Shown here: piece after piece, positions 50,941-59,346 of the stretch | How the letters are laid out: each line of letters opens with the position of its first letter | How positions within the stretch are numbered: the first letter of the stretch is position 1 | Assembly (NCBI GenBank): GCA_030019365.1 | Contig: JASEFA010000004.1 | Location: 99,262 to 163,261, forward strand | Origin: Bacillota bacterium | GTDB taxonomy: Bacteria; Bacillota; Sulfobacillia; JACIYH01 | DNA length: 64,000 bases | Direction of reading: 5' to 3' | The notes under the pieces: model-generated | Databases searched by the model: none | The model's input: only the letters and a program-made list of their open reading frames with translations | What the model was told of the DNA's origin: nothing | Made by a program: the position numbers and the translations under genes

Positions 50941-50975
50941 GTTGCCGTAAGCGACTGCGGGGCGGAGGAGCGCGG

Positions 50976-51683
50976 TTGGGGGGTGAGAACCTGCCCCTGA
51001 TATGGGACGGGCTGCGCACGGCCCTGGAACTGCTGGCGCGACTGGATCGGGAAGTGCTGGCGGTCTCGGGGCTCACCCTGCGGGTGTCGGGGCTGGCCAC
51101 CGGACTGGCCCTGGCCCTGGGCCTCGTCACCGGTGCCGCCCTGGCCCTGGGCCGTTTCCCCGGCCGGCGCTTTCTGCAGAGCCTGATCAATGCCGGGATG
51201 GGACTGCCGCCCGTGGTGGTGGGGCTGGGGGTGAGCCTGCTGCTGTGGCGCAGCGGGCCCCTGGGGTGGTTGCATCTCATGTACACGCCCACGGCCATGG
51301 TGGTGGCCCAGTTCGTCATTGCCTACCCGGTGATGGCGGGGTTGAGCGGGGCCGCACTGCAGCAGGTGGGTCCCGCCTTCCGCCTGCAGGTGGAGGCCAT
51401 GGGAGCCAGCCGCACCCAGCTGCTCTCTGCCATGCTCTGGGAAGCGCGCTACGGGGTGCTGGGTGCGGTCATCGCCAGCTTCGGCAGCGTGATCTCGGAG
51501 GTGGGCGCCTCCATGATGGTGGGGGGCAACGTGGTGGGTCAGACCCGGGTCCTCACCACCGCGATCGTCCTGGAGGTGAACCGGGGCCAGTTCGACACCG
51601 CCATCGCGCTCAGCCTCATCCTCCTGGGGCTGACATATGGTGCCGCCGGCATCCTGACGCTGCTACAGCAGCGCAAGCATTGA
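50976..51683 (+). CDS. tupB: Tungstate ABC transporter permease
   Basis: 235-residue membrane permease with about five hydrophobic segments. The ABC contact loop reads EAMGASRTQLLSAMLWEARYG, and GMGLPPVVVGLGVSLLLWRSGPLG and SFGSVISEVGASMMVGGN are characteristic of TupB. TTG 50976 with GGAGGAG upstream. Separated from tupA by the tandem repeat, and 77 nt from tupC. Confidence 0.94.
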   Translation: MGGENLPLIWDGLRTALELLARLDREVLAVSGLTLRVSGLATGLALALGLVTGAALALGRFPGRRFLQSLINAGMGLPPVVVGLGVSLLLWRSGPLGWLHLMYTPTAMVVAQFVIAYPVMAGLSGAALQQVGPAFRLQVEAMGASRTQLLSAMLWEARYGVLGAVIASFGSVISEVGASMMVGGNVVGQTRVLTTAIVLEVNRGQFDTAIALSLILLGLTYGAAGILTLLQQRKH

Positions 51684-51760
51684 GGTGAGGTGCTGCACCG
51701 GGGCGTGGTCGGCGGGGTGGCAGGACACAGGAAGCGGCAGCGCGGGCGTTGAGGTGAGTC

Positions 51761-52840
51761 ATGGTGGCAGTGCTGGAAGCCAGCGGTTTGGAGGTGTGCA
51801 AGGGAGGGCGCCGCGTCCTGGCCATCGAGCACCTGGCGGTCGCCGAGGGGGAGGTGCTGGGCGTGGTCGGCCCCAACGGGGCGGGTAAGACCACCCTGCT
51901 CATGGTGATGGCCGGTCTGGAGCCCGGTTTCCGGGGCAGGCTGGCCGTCCGGGGTTCCCCCCTTGACCCCCGCCGCTTGCTCGCCCACCGGCGCAGTCTG
52001 GGAGTGGTGTTCCAGGACCCCCAGGTCCTGGATGCCACCGCACTGGCCAACGTGATGGCCCCGCTCCGTTACCGGGGCGTGCCTCCGGCAGAAGCGCGGC
52101 GGAGGGCTTACCTGTGGCTGGAGCGCGTGGGCATCGGGCATCTCGCCCGGCGGCCCGCCCGGGTGCTGTCTGGCGGGGAACGCCAGCGCCTGGCCCTGGC
52201 CCGGGCCCTGGTCACCGAGCCCCGGATACTATTGCTCGATGAGCCCTTTTCCTCTCTCGACGCGCCCACCCGAGCGCTGCTCATCGCGGACCTGCGGCGG
52301 TTGCTTGCTGAACTCAGGATCACCGCCGTGATGGTGAGCCACGACTTCACCGAGATGCTGCTTCTGGCCCGGCGGGTAGCCATGATGATAGGAGGAGAGG
52401 TCCGCCAGACGGGTGAGCCGCGAGAAGTGTTCTCCCACCCCGCCGACCCGGAGGTGGCGCGCCTGGTGGGTATGGAAAACATATGGCCGGCCGAGGTGGT
52501 GGCTGGCCCGCAAGGGTCGCGGGTGAGGGTGGAAGGGCTGGAGCTGAAGATGATCGGGGACCGGTCACCCGGTTCTGTGTACCTGGGCCTTCGCCCCGAG
52601 GCGGTGGTGCTGGCCGCCGACGGCCGCGCCTGCGAGGATTGCTCCGGCTCCTGGTTCCCCGGCAGGGTCAGGGCCGTGGTCCCCTACGGACCCCTGGTAC
52701 GGGTGGAGCTGGCCGAGCCCCTTCCCCTGGTGGCCCTCATCCCCCCCGCCCGGGCCGTGGACGCGAGCCCGGGGGATCGGGTGCGGGTGTTCATCCCGGC
52801 GGACAGCCTGCACGTGTTTGACTACTCGCCCGGCAACTGA
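51761..52840 (+). CDS. tupC: Tungstate ABC transporter ATP-binding protein
   Basis: 359 residues. ATPase domain with Walker A VGPNGAGKTTLL, signature VLSGGERQRLALARAL, Walker B RILLLDEPFSSLD and switch VSHDF; a C-terminal extension of about 120 residues is TOBE-like and may sense oxyanion. ATG 51761. It converges with the GntR gene, overlapping it by 19 nt. Confidence 0.94.
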   Translation: MVAVLEASGLEVCKGGRRVLAIEHLAVAEGEVLGVVGPNGAGKTTLLMVMAGLEPGFRGRLAVRGSPLDPRRLLAHRRSLGVVFQDPQVLDATALANVMAPLRYRGVPPAEARRRAYLWLERVGIGHLARRPARVLSGGERQRLALARALVTEPRILLLDEPFSSLDAPTRALLIADLRRLLAELRITAVMVSHDFTEMLLLARRVAMMIGGEVRQTGEPREVFSHPADPEVARLVGMENIWPAEVVAGPQGSRVRVEGLELKMIGDRSPGSVYLGLRPEAVVLAADGRACEDCSGSWFPGRVRAVVPYGPLVRVELAEPLPLVALIPPARAVDASPGDRVRVFIPADSLHVFDYSPGN

Positions 52841-53826
52841 CAGGTGGCGGCCGCTTCCCGGGCCGGTACCGAGAAGTGCTGGGCCAGGATGTGGAGGGAA
52901 CCCGGGTCCACCCGGTCGTACAGAGGATATACCTCCCGGCCCCGCAGCCGCTCCCCAAGGGGGCGCAGGCAGGGGACGGTGCACACGATGACGGATGCCT
53001 CGCGGGCGAGGGCGTCCAGGCCGGCGGTGTCGCCCAGCAGGCAGGACGTCACCCTCACGCCGGGGGTCACCAGCTTTACCACAATGGAGCTGAAGCTGGG
53101 CAGCGTCTCCGGGTCGCGGCACACACACCCCACGGTGGCACCGGCCGGCACCTGCGAGAGTCTGTTCAGCGTGGAGGCTGAAGTCGCCAGCACCAGTCCC
53201 AGGATGGGAAGTCCCAGGTGACCCAGGGCATCGCGTACCTCCCGGTAGTGGAAGTAGGTGGTGGCGATGCCTGCGTAACGGTCCCGGTGCCGCGCCAGCC
53301 GGTCCCTCTCCTGGGCCAGGCGACCGGTGAGGACCTTTTCCACCCGCAACCCGAGGGCGGAGCGGATGTCCTGCCCCAGCAACTCCAGCTGGGTTTCGTC
53401 GCATTCCACGAATAGGAGAGTGAGGGAGCGGTAGTCGGTACGGTAGCGGGCCAGCAGCCTCTCCATCAGCTCCCGCAGTTGCTCCGGAGAGTACCCGGCC
53501 TCCATGGCCGAGCGCATGGCCCGTTCCACCGCCTGCTCGGCGGTGTGGGTGCCGGTGTGGGGGTGCTGGTCGGGGCTGACCACGGTGGTGCCGTAGCCGC
53601 GCCTGGAGACTAGCAGGCCGCTCTGCTGCAGCTCGCGGTACGCGGTCTTCACTGTGTTCAGGCTGATCCCCAGGGCCTGGGCCAGTTCCCTTATGGGAGG
53701 CAGGAGCGACCCGGGCGGCATTTCGCCGGAAGAGATGCTCCAGCGGATGTTCTCGCATAGCTGCACGTTGAGGGGAACGTTGCTGTGCTGGTCTAGCTTC
53801 CAGGTGGTGGGAATACTGATTTTCAC
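52822..53826 (-). CDS. GntR-family transcriptional regulator
   Basis: 334 residues from GTG 53826 (GGAGGG upstream). The N-terminal GntR winged helix (about 10-80) shows PPGSLLPPIRELAQALGISLNTVKTAYRELQQSGLL and YGTTVV, here in parts LAQALGISLNTVKTAYREL. The effector region of about 230 residues has LTLLFVECDETQLELLGQ and AGATVGCVCRDPETLP, a periplasmic-binding-like or GntR-unique fold I cannot name. Divergent from the GerMN lipoprotein gene with 81 nt between them, so it may regulate that gene or itself. Confidence 0.85.
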   Translation of the reverse strand: MKISIPTTWKLDQHSNVPLNVQLCENIRWSISSGEMPPGSLLPPIRELAQALGISLNTVKTAYRELQQSGLLVSRRGYGTTVVSPDQHPHTGTHTAEQAVERAMRSAMEAGYSPEQLRELMERLLARYRTDYRSLTLLFVECDETQLELLGQDIRSALGLRVEKVLTGRLAQERDRLARHRDRYAGIATTYFHYREVRDALGHLGLPILGLVLATSASTLNRLSQVPAGATVGCVCRDPETLPSFSSIVVKLVTPGVRVTSCLLGDTAGLDALAREASVIVCTVPCLRPLGERLRGREVYPLYDRVDPGSLHILAQHFSVPAREAAATCQLPGE

Positions 53827-53907
53827 GGTGAGGTAACCCTCCTTCCAACCCGGTTGTTTCTTTGTGACACGTACTAATTCCTCTTTTTTGAGCCGGAGGT
53901 GGTACAA

Positions 53908-54927
53908 ATGGTCCTAACAAGGGGCCTGCCGGGGCTTGTGGTTGTCGTGTTCTGCAGCCTGCTGGTGCTGGCCGGCTGTCTGGCGGGGGAGAAGGCGCCG
54001 CCCCCGGGCACGGTGGTCTCGCCCCCTCCACCGGCGGGTCCGGAGCCCGCCGCCGCCCCCCTGCCGGTGGCCGTCTTCCTGGCCCGGGAGGGCAAGCTGG
54101 AAGCCGTCTTCCGCTCCCTGCCCGTTTCCCCGGAGGAGGGTCCCCGGGCCGCCCTGGAGGCCCTCGTTGGCGGCCCTACCTCGTTTGAAACGCGGCAGGG
54201 TTTCGCAGCGGTGCTGCCCCCTTCCACGGCCGTCCGGGGGGTCACCGTGGCGGACGGCGTGGCGACGGCGGACTTCAGCCGCGAGATCGTCACCCGGTCG
54301 GGGGACGTGGGCGGGGGCTCCCTTTCTGAGTCTCTGGCCCTGCACGCCATCTACCTGACTCTGGCCCAGTTCCCGGACGTGGAGCGGGTCAAGGTCCTGG
54401 TGGAGGGGCAGAGCGAGGGCACCGTGGACGGCCGCTCCATCAAGGATTTCTGGGGACACCTGGGGTTGCCCGAGTACCTGGAGGGAGCGGTCCCCGTGCT
54501 CAGGGTGGCGGAGCGGCAAGAGGTGGGAGACCAGGAGGTGGCCCGGCAGGCCGGGGGGCTGCGCCTCAAGTCGCTCCACTGGTGGGCCCACCCCACCCTG
54601 TTCCGGGTGGTGTTCGCGCTTGAAGGTGCAGGCGGTACCGGCCTGGGGGGCATCCCCGCCGCCCAGGCCTCCTGCTCCAGCGCCCGCCGCACCCTGTTCC
54701 TCGCCATCCCGGCAGTAAAAGAGGCTGCTGTTCCGGACCTGGCAGCGGGGCAGACCGTGGAGGTCAACGACTGGCGGGTGGAAAAGCTGGTCTGGGAGAA
54801 GGCCAGCCCCTGCTCCTTCCGGCTGGCCCTGCACGCCGGCCACAGCTACGGGTGGCGGCTGTGGGGTCTGACCGACCCCGCCCGCATCGTCCTCGACGTC
54901 TACGCCACCGGCCCCGCACCCCGCTGA
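53908..54927 (+). CDS. GerMN-domain lipoprotein with C-terminal extension
   Basis: 339 residues: signal segment with lipobox LVLAGC, a Pro-rich linker, a GerMN domain (about 55-185: VAVFLAREGKLEAVFRSLPV, ALEALVGGPTSFETRQGF) and a beta-rich C-terminal domain (about 205-339) ending in GLTDPARIVLDVYA, similar to AMIN-like domains that bind cell wall. Spore-cortex or envelope role inferred. ATG 53908 with GGAGGTGG five bases upstream. Confidence 0.86.
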   Translation: MVLTRGLPGLVVVVFCSLLVLAGCLAGEKAPPPGTVVSPPPPAGPEPAAAPLPVAVFLAREGKLEAVFRSLPVSPEEGPRAALEALVGGPTSFETRQGFAAVLPPSTAVRGVTVADGVATADFSREIVTRSGDVGGGSLSESLALHAIYLTLAQFPDVERVKVLVEGQSEGTVDGRSIKDFWGHLGLPEYLEGAVPVLRVAERQEVGDQEVARQAGGLRLKSLHWWAHPTLFRVVFALEGAGGTGLGGIPAAQASCSSARRTLFLAIPAVKEAAVPDLAAGQTVEVNDWRVEKLVWEKASPCSFRLALHAGHSYGWRLWGLTDPARIVLDVYATGPAPR

Positions 54928-55030
54928 ACTCTCTGACCTCCGCTGCCACGAACCGCGATGTGGCACGTGGTGCGGCCCCCGCCGGCGCAGCAACTCTGAC
55001 CTGCGCCGCCGGGCGGGGGGCTCCGCGCGG

Positions 55031-55059
55031 TTGACAGGGTCTCCGCCTCCACCTATAAT
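55031..55059 (+). promoter_or_regulatory. Consensus sigma-A promoter of thrS
   Basis: Exact TTGACA (55031-55036), 17-nt spacer, exact TATAAT (55054-55059). Drives the T-box leader; start site near 55066. In such GC-rich DNA a perfect match is notable. Confidence 0.9.
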
Positions 55060-55065
55060 GGCCCT

Positions 55066-55339
55066 AAGCACAGGCGATGAGGCGGACGCGTAGGCCTGTC
55101 CGTCCCGCCAGAGAGAGGGCGCCGGCGGCTGAGAGCGCCTTCGGGTCAGGGGCAGGCCGGAGACCACCGCCGAGCTGCGGGCGGAAACCCGGGCGGCCGT
55201 TGCGGCGCCGGGGAGTATGCCCGGCCGGGTGAGCCCGTTAATGCTCCAGAGCGGACCGCCTGCGGTACTGGCGCCGGGGTGGTCAAGAAGGGTGGAACCG
55301 CGGAGAAAGCCCCCGTCCCTTGACGGGGGTTTTCCTTTT
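55066..55339 (+). promoter_or_regulatory. T-box riboswitch leader of thrS (threonine)
   Basis: Leader of about 270 nt with the conserved T-box AGGGTGGAACCGCGG (55289-55303) and a downstream terminator: stem GCCCCCGTC (about 55309-55317) / GACGGGGGT (55322-55330), then TTTCCTTTT. Stem I has helix GGCGG/CCGCC enclosing a specifier loop with ACC at 55163-55165 followed by A, which pairs with tRNA-Thr(GGT). Uncharged tRNA-Thr would stabilise the antiterminator and allow thrS transcription. The helix assignments are by eye. Confidence 0.9.
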
Positions 55340-55484
55340 GCGGGAGCGCCGGTCGGCCGGGGCGCGCGGATGAGGGAAGGCGGGGCGAGCCCCGGCGGCA
55401 GCGACGCGCGTGAGGGAAGGCAGGGCGGGCACCGGCCCGGCGGGCGGTGCCGGGGCGACGGCCCAAAAGGGGGAGGGGTTGCAA

Positions 55485-57386
55485 TTGCCGAGCGCGTTGG
55501 AAATCCTCAGGTCACAGGGAAGAGAGGGGGAGGCGGGCCCCCGCGGGATCGTGGCCGCCAGGTGGCAGGGCGAGGTGGTGGACCTCGCCAGGGAGCTGCC
55601 GGAAGGGGCGCAGCCCGAGTTCGTCACCTTTGCCGATGTGGAGGGGCGGGACGTCTACCGGCATACGGCCGCTCACGTGCTGGCCCAGGCGGTGAAGCGG
55701 CTGTTCTCGGAAGCGCGCCTGGGCATCGGACCGGCCATCGCAGACGGGTTCTACTACGACTTTGACGTCCCCCGGCCTTTTACTCCGGAGGACCTGGGCC
55801 GCATCGAGGAGGAGGCCCGCGCCATCATCGCCGCCGATTACCCGGTCCGCAGGCGGGAGGTCACCCGGGAAGAGGCGCGCCAGTTCTTCGCTTCCCGGGG
55901 CGAGACGTACAAGGTGGAGCTCATCGACGAGTTTCCCGAGGATGCTCCCATCTCCCTTTACCAGCAGGGGGAGTTCACCGACCTGTGCGCCGGCCCCCAC
56001 CTCCCCTCCACGGGGTGGCTGGTGGCGTTCAGGGTGCTCCATGCCGCCGGGGCATACTGGCGGGGGGACGAGCGCAATCCCATGCTGCAGCGCATTTACG
56101 GCACTGCTTTCCCCACGCAGGAAGAGATGGACCGGCACCTCTATCGCCTCGACGAGGCCCGCCGGAGAGACCACCGCCGGCTGGGGCGGGAGCTCGACCT
56201 GTTCAGCATCCACGACGAGGCCGGGGCCGGGCTGGTCTTCTGGCATCCCCGGGGCGGGGTGGTGCGCCAGATCATCGAGGACTTCTGGCGGGCGGAACAC
56301 CGGCGCCGGGGGTATGACATCGTCTTCACGCCCCATGTGGCTCGCCTGGACCTGTGGAAGATCAGCGGCCACTGGGACTGGTACCGGGAGAACATGTACT
56401 CCCCCATGGACGTGGAGGGGGTGGAGTACCTGCTCAAGCCCATGAACTGCCCCTTCCACATCCTGATGTACCGGTCCCAGACCCGCTCCTACCGGGACCT
56501 CCCCCTGCGCTGGGCCGAGCTGGGCACGGTGTACCGCTACGAGCGGTCCGGCGTCCTGCACGGCCTGCTGCGGGTGCGGGGATTCACCCAGGACGACGCC
56601 CACGTCTTCTGCCGCCCCGACCAGCTGGAGGAGGAACTGGTGGGGGTGCTTGACCTGGCCCGGTATATGGTGGAGTCCTTCGGCTTCGAGGACTACGAGA
56701 TCATGCTCTCGGTGCGCGACCCGGCCGGCAAGCAGAAGTACATCGGGTCGGACGAGGTGTGGGATGCGGCGGAGAAGGCCCTGCTGGCCGCCCTGGCCCG
56801 GAAGGAGCTGGCGTACGTGGTGGGCGAGGGAGAGGCCAAGTTCTACGGGCCCGCCATCGACATCACCATCAAGGACGCCCTGGGCCGGGGCTGGCAGGGT
56901 CCCACCATCCAGGTGGACTTCAACCTGCCCGAGCGCTTCGACCTCACCTACATGGGTGAAGATAACCGCGAGCACCGGCCGGTTATGATCCATCGCACCG
57001 TACTGGGTTCCATGGAGAGGTTCCTGGGCAGCCTGATCGAGCACTACGCCGGTGCCTTCCCCACCTGGCTGGCCCCCGTGCAGGCCCGCGTGATCCCGGT
57101 GGCCGATCGGCATGTTTCTTACGGCCGCCGGGTGGTCCACGACCTCCAGCGTGCGGGCATACGGGCAGAGGGGGACTGGCGCAACGAGAAGGTGTCCTAC
57201 AAGATCCGGGCCGCCCAGCTGGAGAAGCTCCCCTACATGCTGGTGGTGGGGGATCGAGAAGAGGCGTCTTCCCAGGTGGCCGTGCGCCATCGCAGCGAGG
57301 GGGACCTGGGTCCGATGTCCCTGGAGACTTTCCTGGCCAGGATGCGGGAGGAATGTGCCGGGAGGGGAGTGCCATGGCCCGCCTGA
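55485..57386 (+). CDS. thrS: Threonyl-tRNA synthetase
   Basis: About 633 residues. A shortened TGS-like N-terminus is followed by the editing domain (HTAAHVLAQAVKRLF, YQQGEFTDLCAGPHLPSTG) and class II catalytic core: motif 2 RYERSGVLHGLLRVRGFTQDDAH by parts, the zinc cysteine in LKPMNCPFHILMY, motif 3 HRTVLGSMERFLG, and the anticodon domain. Start uncertain: TTG 55485 is placed 8 nt after AAGGGGGAGG; TTG 55479 is also possible. Controlled by the T-box upstream; overlaps corA by 13 nt. Confidence 0.96.
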   Translation: MPSALEILRSQGREGEAGPRGIVAARWQGEVVDLARELPEGAQPEFVTFADVEGRDVYRHTAAHVLAQAVKRLFSEARLGIGPAIADGFYYDFDVPRPFTPEDLGRIEEEARAIIAADYPVRRREVTREEARQFFASRGETYKVELIDEFPEDAPISLYQQGEFTDLCAGPHLPSTGWLVAFRVLHAAGAYWRGDERNPMLQRIYGTAFPTQEEMDRHLYRLDEARRRDHRRLGRELDLFSIHDEAGAGLVFWHPRGGVVRQIIEDFWRAEHRRRGYDIVFTPHVARLDLWKISGHWDWYRENMYSPMDVEGVEYLLKPMNCPFHILMYRSQTRSYRDLPLRWAELGTVYRYERSGVLHGLLRVRGFTQDDAHVFCRPDQLEEELVGVLDLARYMVESFGFEDYEIMLSVRDPAGKQKYIGSDEVWDAAEKALLAALARKELAYVVGEGEAKFYGPAIDITIKDALGRGWQGPTIQVDFNLPERFDLTYMGEDNREHRPVMIHRTVLGSMERFLGSLIEHYAGAFPTWLAPVQARVIPVADRHVSYGRRVVHDLQRAGIRAEGDWRNEKVSYKIRAAQLEKLPYMLVVGDREEASSQVAVRHRSEGDLGPMSLETFLARMREECAGRGVPWPA

Positions 57387-58351
57387 TCCTCAGCACCCGG
57401 TCGGGCCGGGAGGCGCTGTCGCCCGGGGACGCCGAGGCCGCCCTGCGTGCTGCCCTGGGCAGAGGAGAGAGCTTCTGGCTGGACGTCCATGAGCCCGGAT
57501 CCGACCAGCTGGGGATGCTGGAGCGGGTGCTGGGGCTGCACCCCCTGGCCGCGACCGAGGTGAAGCGTCCCAGCCAGCTGCCCCGGGTCGAGGTATATCC
57601 GGACTACACCGTGCTGGTGTTCCACGCCGTGGAGGTCGATCGGGAAGGCCGTATCCCCGTGCACCGCGCCGAGGTGGATTGCATCCTGGGGTCCCGCTTC
57701 CTGGTCACCGTCCACGTGCGCGAGGTCAGCATCCTGGGAGAGATGCAGCGGCTGCTGGCAGGCGGGGCCCCCTTCCCCGCCACCCCGGACCTGCTCCTGG
57801 CGGGTATTATCGATCTGCTGGTGAAGCAACTGTATGATGCCCTGGACTACCTGGCGGACCGCATTGCTGCTCTGGAAGAAAGGGTGATCTCGGGGCGCCT
57901 GCGCAATCCCATGCCGGAGGTGACCGCCATTCGCCGCGCCCTGGTGCGGCTGCGGCACGGTCTGGGCCCGGAGGAGCAGGCCATCTCCGACCTGGCCGGG
58001 TTGTCGAACCTGGTGGGCGAGGGAGCAAGGGTCGCCATGCGACAGGCGGTGGACCTGCTGCGGCGCATGTGGGACGGGGTGGAGGTGGAGAGGGATCTGG
58101 TCGACAACGTGGTGCAGGTCTACCTGGCGCTGCGCACCGACCGGCTCAACGTCATCATGCAGCGCCTGACCCTCATCACCACCATCTTCATGCCCCTCAC
58201 CCTGATCGCCGGCATTTACGGCATGAACTTCCACCACATGCCCGAGCTGGCATGGAGGTACGGATATCCGGCCACCTTGCTCCTGATGGTGATCACGGGA
58301 TATGGTATGTACCGCTGGTTCCGGGCCCGGGGCTGGTTCGGCGAACCTTAG
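57374..58351 (+). CDS. corA: CorA-family magnesium/cobalt channel
   Basis: 325 residues: a large cytoplasmic alpha/beta and long-helix region, then two C-terminal membrane helices with the pore signature YGMNFHHMPEL between them (GMN motif). Moves Mg2+ or Co2+ down the electrical gradient. ATG 57374 lies inside thrS with GGAGGGGAG upstream, so it is probably translated from the thrS transcript. The MPEL after GMN is a common variant. Confidence 0.95.
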   Translation: MARLILSTRSGREALSPGDAEAALRAALGRGESFWLDVHEPGSDQLGMLERVLGLHPLAATEVKRPSQLPRVEVYPDYTVLVFHAVEVDREGRIPVHRAEVDCILGSRFLVTVHVREVSILGEMQRLLAGGAPFPATPDLLLAGIIDLLVKQLYDALDYLADRIAALEERVISGRLRNPMPEVTAIRRALVRLRHGLGPEEQAISDLAGLSNLVGEGARVAMRQAVDLLRRMWDGVEVERDLVDNVVQVYLALRTDRLNVIMQRLTLITTIFMPLTLIAGIYGMNFHHMPELAWRYGYPATLLLMVITGYGMYRWFRARGWFGEP

Positions 58352-58439
58352 TCTCGGTACGGTGCAGCGCAAATAACTCAATATCGCCCCGGGTGGGCGC
58401 CAGCCCCACTCAGGGCGTTCAGCGGATCAGGATAGCCGG

Positions 58440-59045
58440 CTATAGCGCTCCCACAAGCTTCAGGATGCCCAGGATGGCAACCAGTTGCCCCAGCCAGAAT
58501 CCGAACATCCACTTGATGAGGGAGACCTGGCTCCTGTACATCAGTGCGTGCATTTCGGTGCGCAGGCTGGCGAAGCCGTCGTGCATCTGCGTGCGGAGGG
58601 CGGTGTCTGCCTCCTGCATGTCTGCGCGCAGGCTGGCGAAGCCGTCGTGCATTTCCTCACGCAGCGCTGTGTCTGCCTGCTGCATCTGCGTGCGGAGGGC
58701 GGTGTCTGCCTCCTGCATCTCTGCGCGCAGGCTGGCGAAGCCCTCGTGCATCTGCGTGCGGAGGGCGGTGTCTGCCTCCTGCATCTCTGCGCGCAGCGAG
58801 GAGGAACCATCCCGCATCTCCATGCGCAGTTGGGCGATTTCCCTGGCAAGCCGTTCACTCAGCGCGGAGATATCCTGGGCCACCTTAGCACCCAGGTTGT
58901 TCACCGCCGTTTCCACACTGGCGCGAAATTCCCTGACCTCGTGGGCTCCCAACTGGTTCAGAAGGTCCACGAGAGCTTCGGCGCCATCTTCGCCGAGGTG
59001 TTCCCGGAGAACCTTGGGTACCACGATGAACGGGATCGCCGCCAC
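58440..59045 (-). CDS. Hendecad-repeat coiled-coil membrane protein
   Basis: 201 residues from GTG 59045: a short globular start (VPKVLREHLGEDGAEALVDLL), a long coiled coil (about 60-170) made of 11-residue repeats such as TALRTQMHEGF and ASLRAEMQEAD, and one C-terminal hydrophobic segment (about 178-200). It resembles the DUF1640/CCDC90-like and LA_3696-type coiled-coil proteins, with the tail anchoring it. The promoter's start site near 59186 rules out longer forms reading from upstream. Function unknown. Confidence 0.78.
   Translation of the reverse strand: MAAIPFIVVPKVLREHLGEDGAEALVDLLNQLGAHEVREFRASVETAVNNLGAKVAQDISALSERLAREIAQLRMEMRDGSSSLRAEMQEADTALRTQMHEGFASLRAEMQEADTALRTQMQQADTALREEMHDGFASLRADMQEADTALRTQMHDGFASLRTEMHALMYRSQVSLIKWMFGFWLGQLVAILGILKLVGAL
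58561..58805 (-). repeat. 33-nt tandem repeat units inside the coiled-coil gene
   Basis: The 16-mer GCAGGCTGGCGAAGCC recurs at 58562, 58628 and (nearly) 58727, spacings of 66 and 99 nt, i.e. multiples of 33. Each unit encodes 11 residues (a hendecad), with nucleotide identity high enough to suggest recent expansion. Confidence 0.9.
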
Positions 59046-59192
59046 CTCCACACCCCCCAATTTACCATACTGTTCGTGCTCTGACCAGGCCAGGCGGTCG
59101 AGCCCGGCCATTGCGCACATGGTCGCAATGAAGCGGACCCGCAGCCGTACACACCGGCCTGGGGTTACCTGGCAGCAATGGCACACAGACCC

Positions 59193-59222
59193 ATTATACT
59201 ATCTTTGTGGCGGGCCTGTCAA
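59193..59222 (-). promoter_or_regulatory. Consensus sigma-A promoter of the coiled-coil gene
   Basis: Minus strand: exact TTGACA (59222-59217), 18-nt spacer, exact TATAAT (59198-59193). Start site near 59186, leaving a leader of about 140 nt. Confidence 0.88.
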
Positions 59223-59346
59223 CGTGTGCCTGATCCTGTCGGATCGGTGCACGTGCTGTCGTTACGCACGCAGGAGCAGGGGCCAGATGGGGCTTGCGCC
59301 GGCGCTGGCCACACCCGGATCGGGTTGTGCCATGTAAGCGAAGCTT

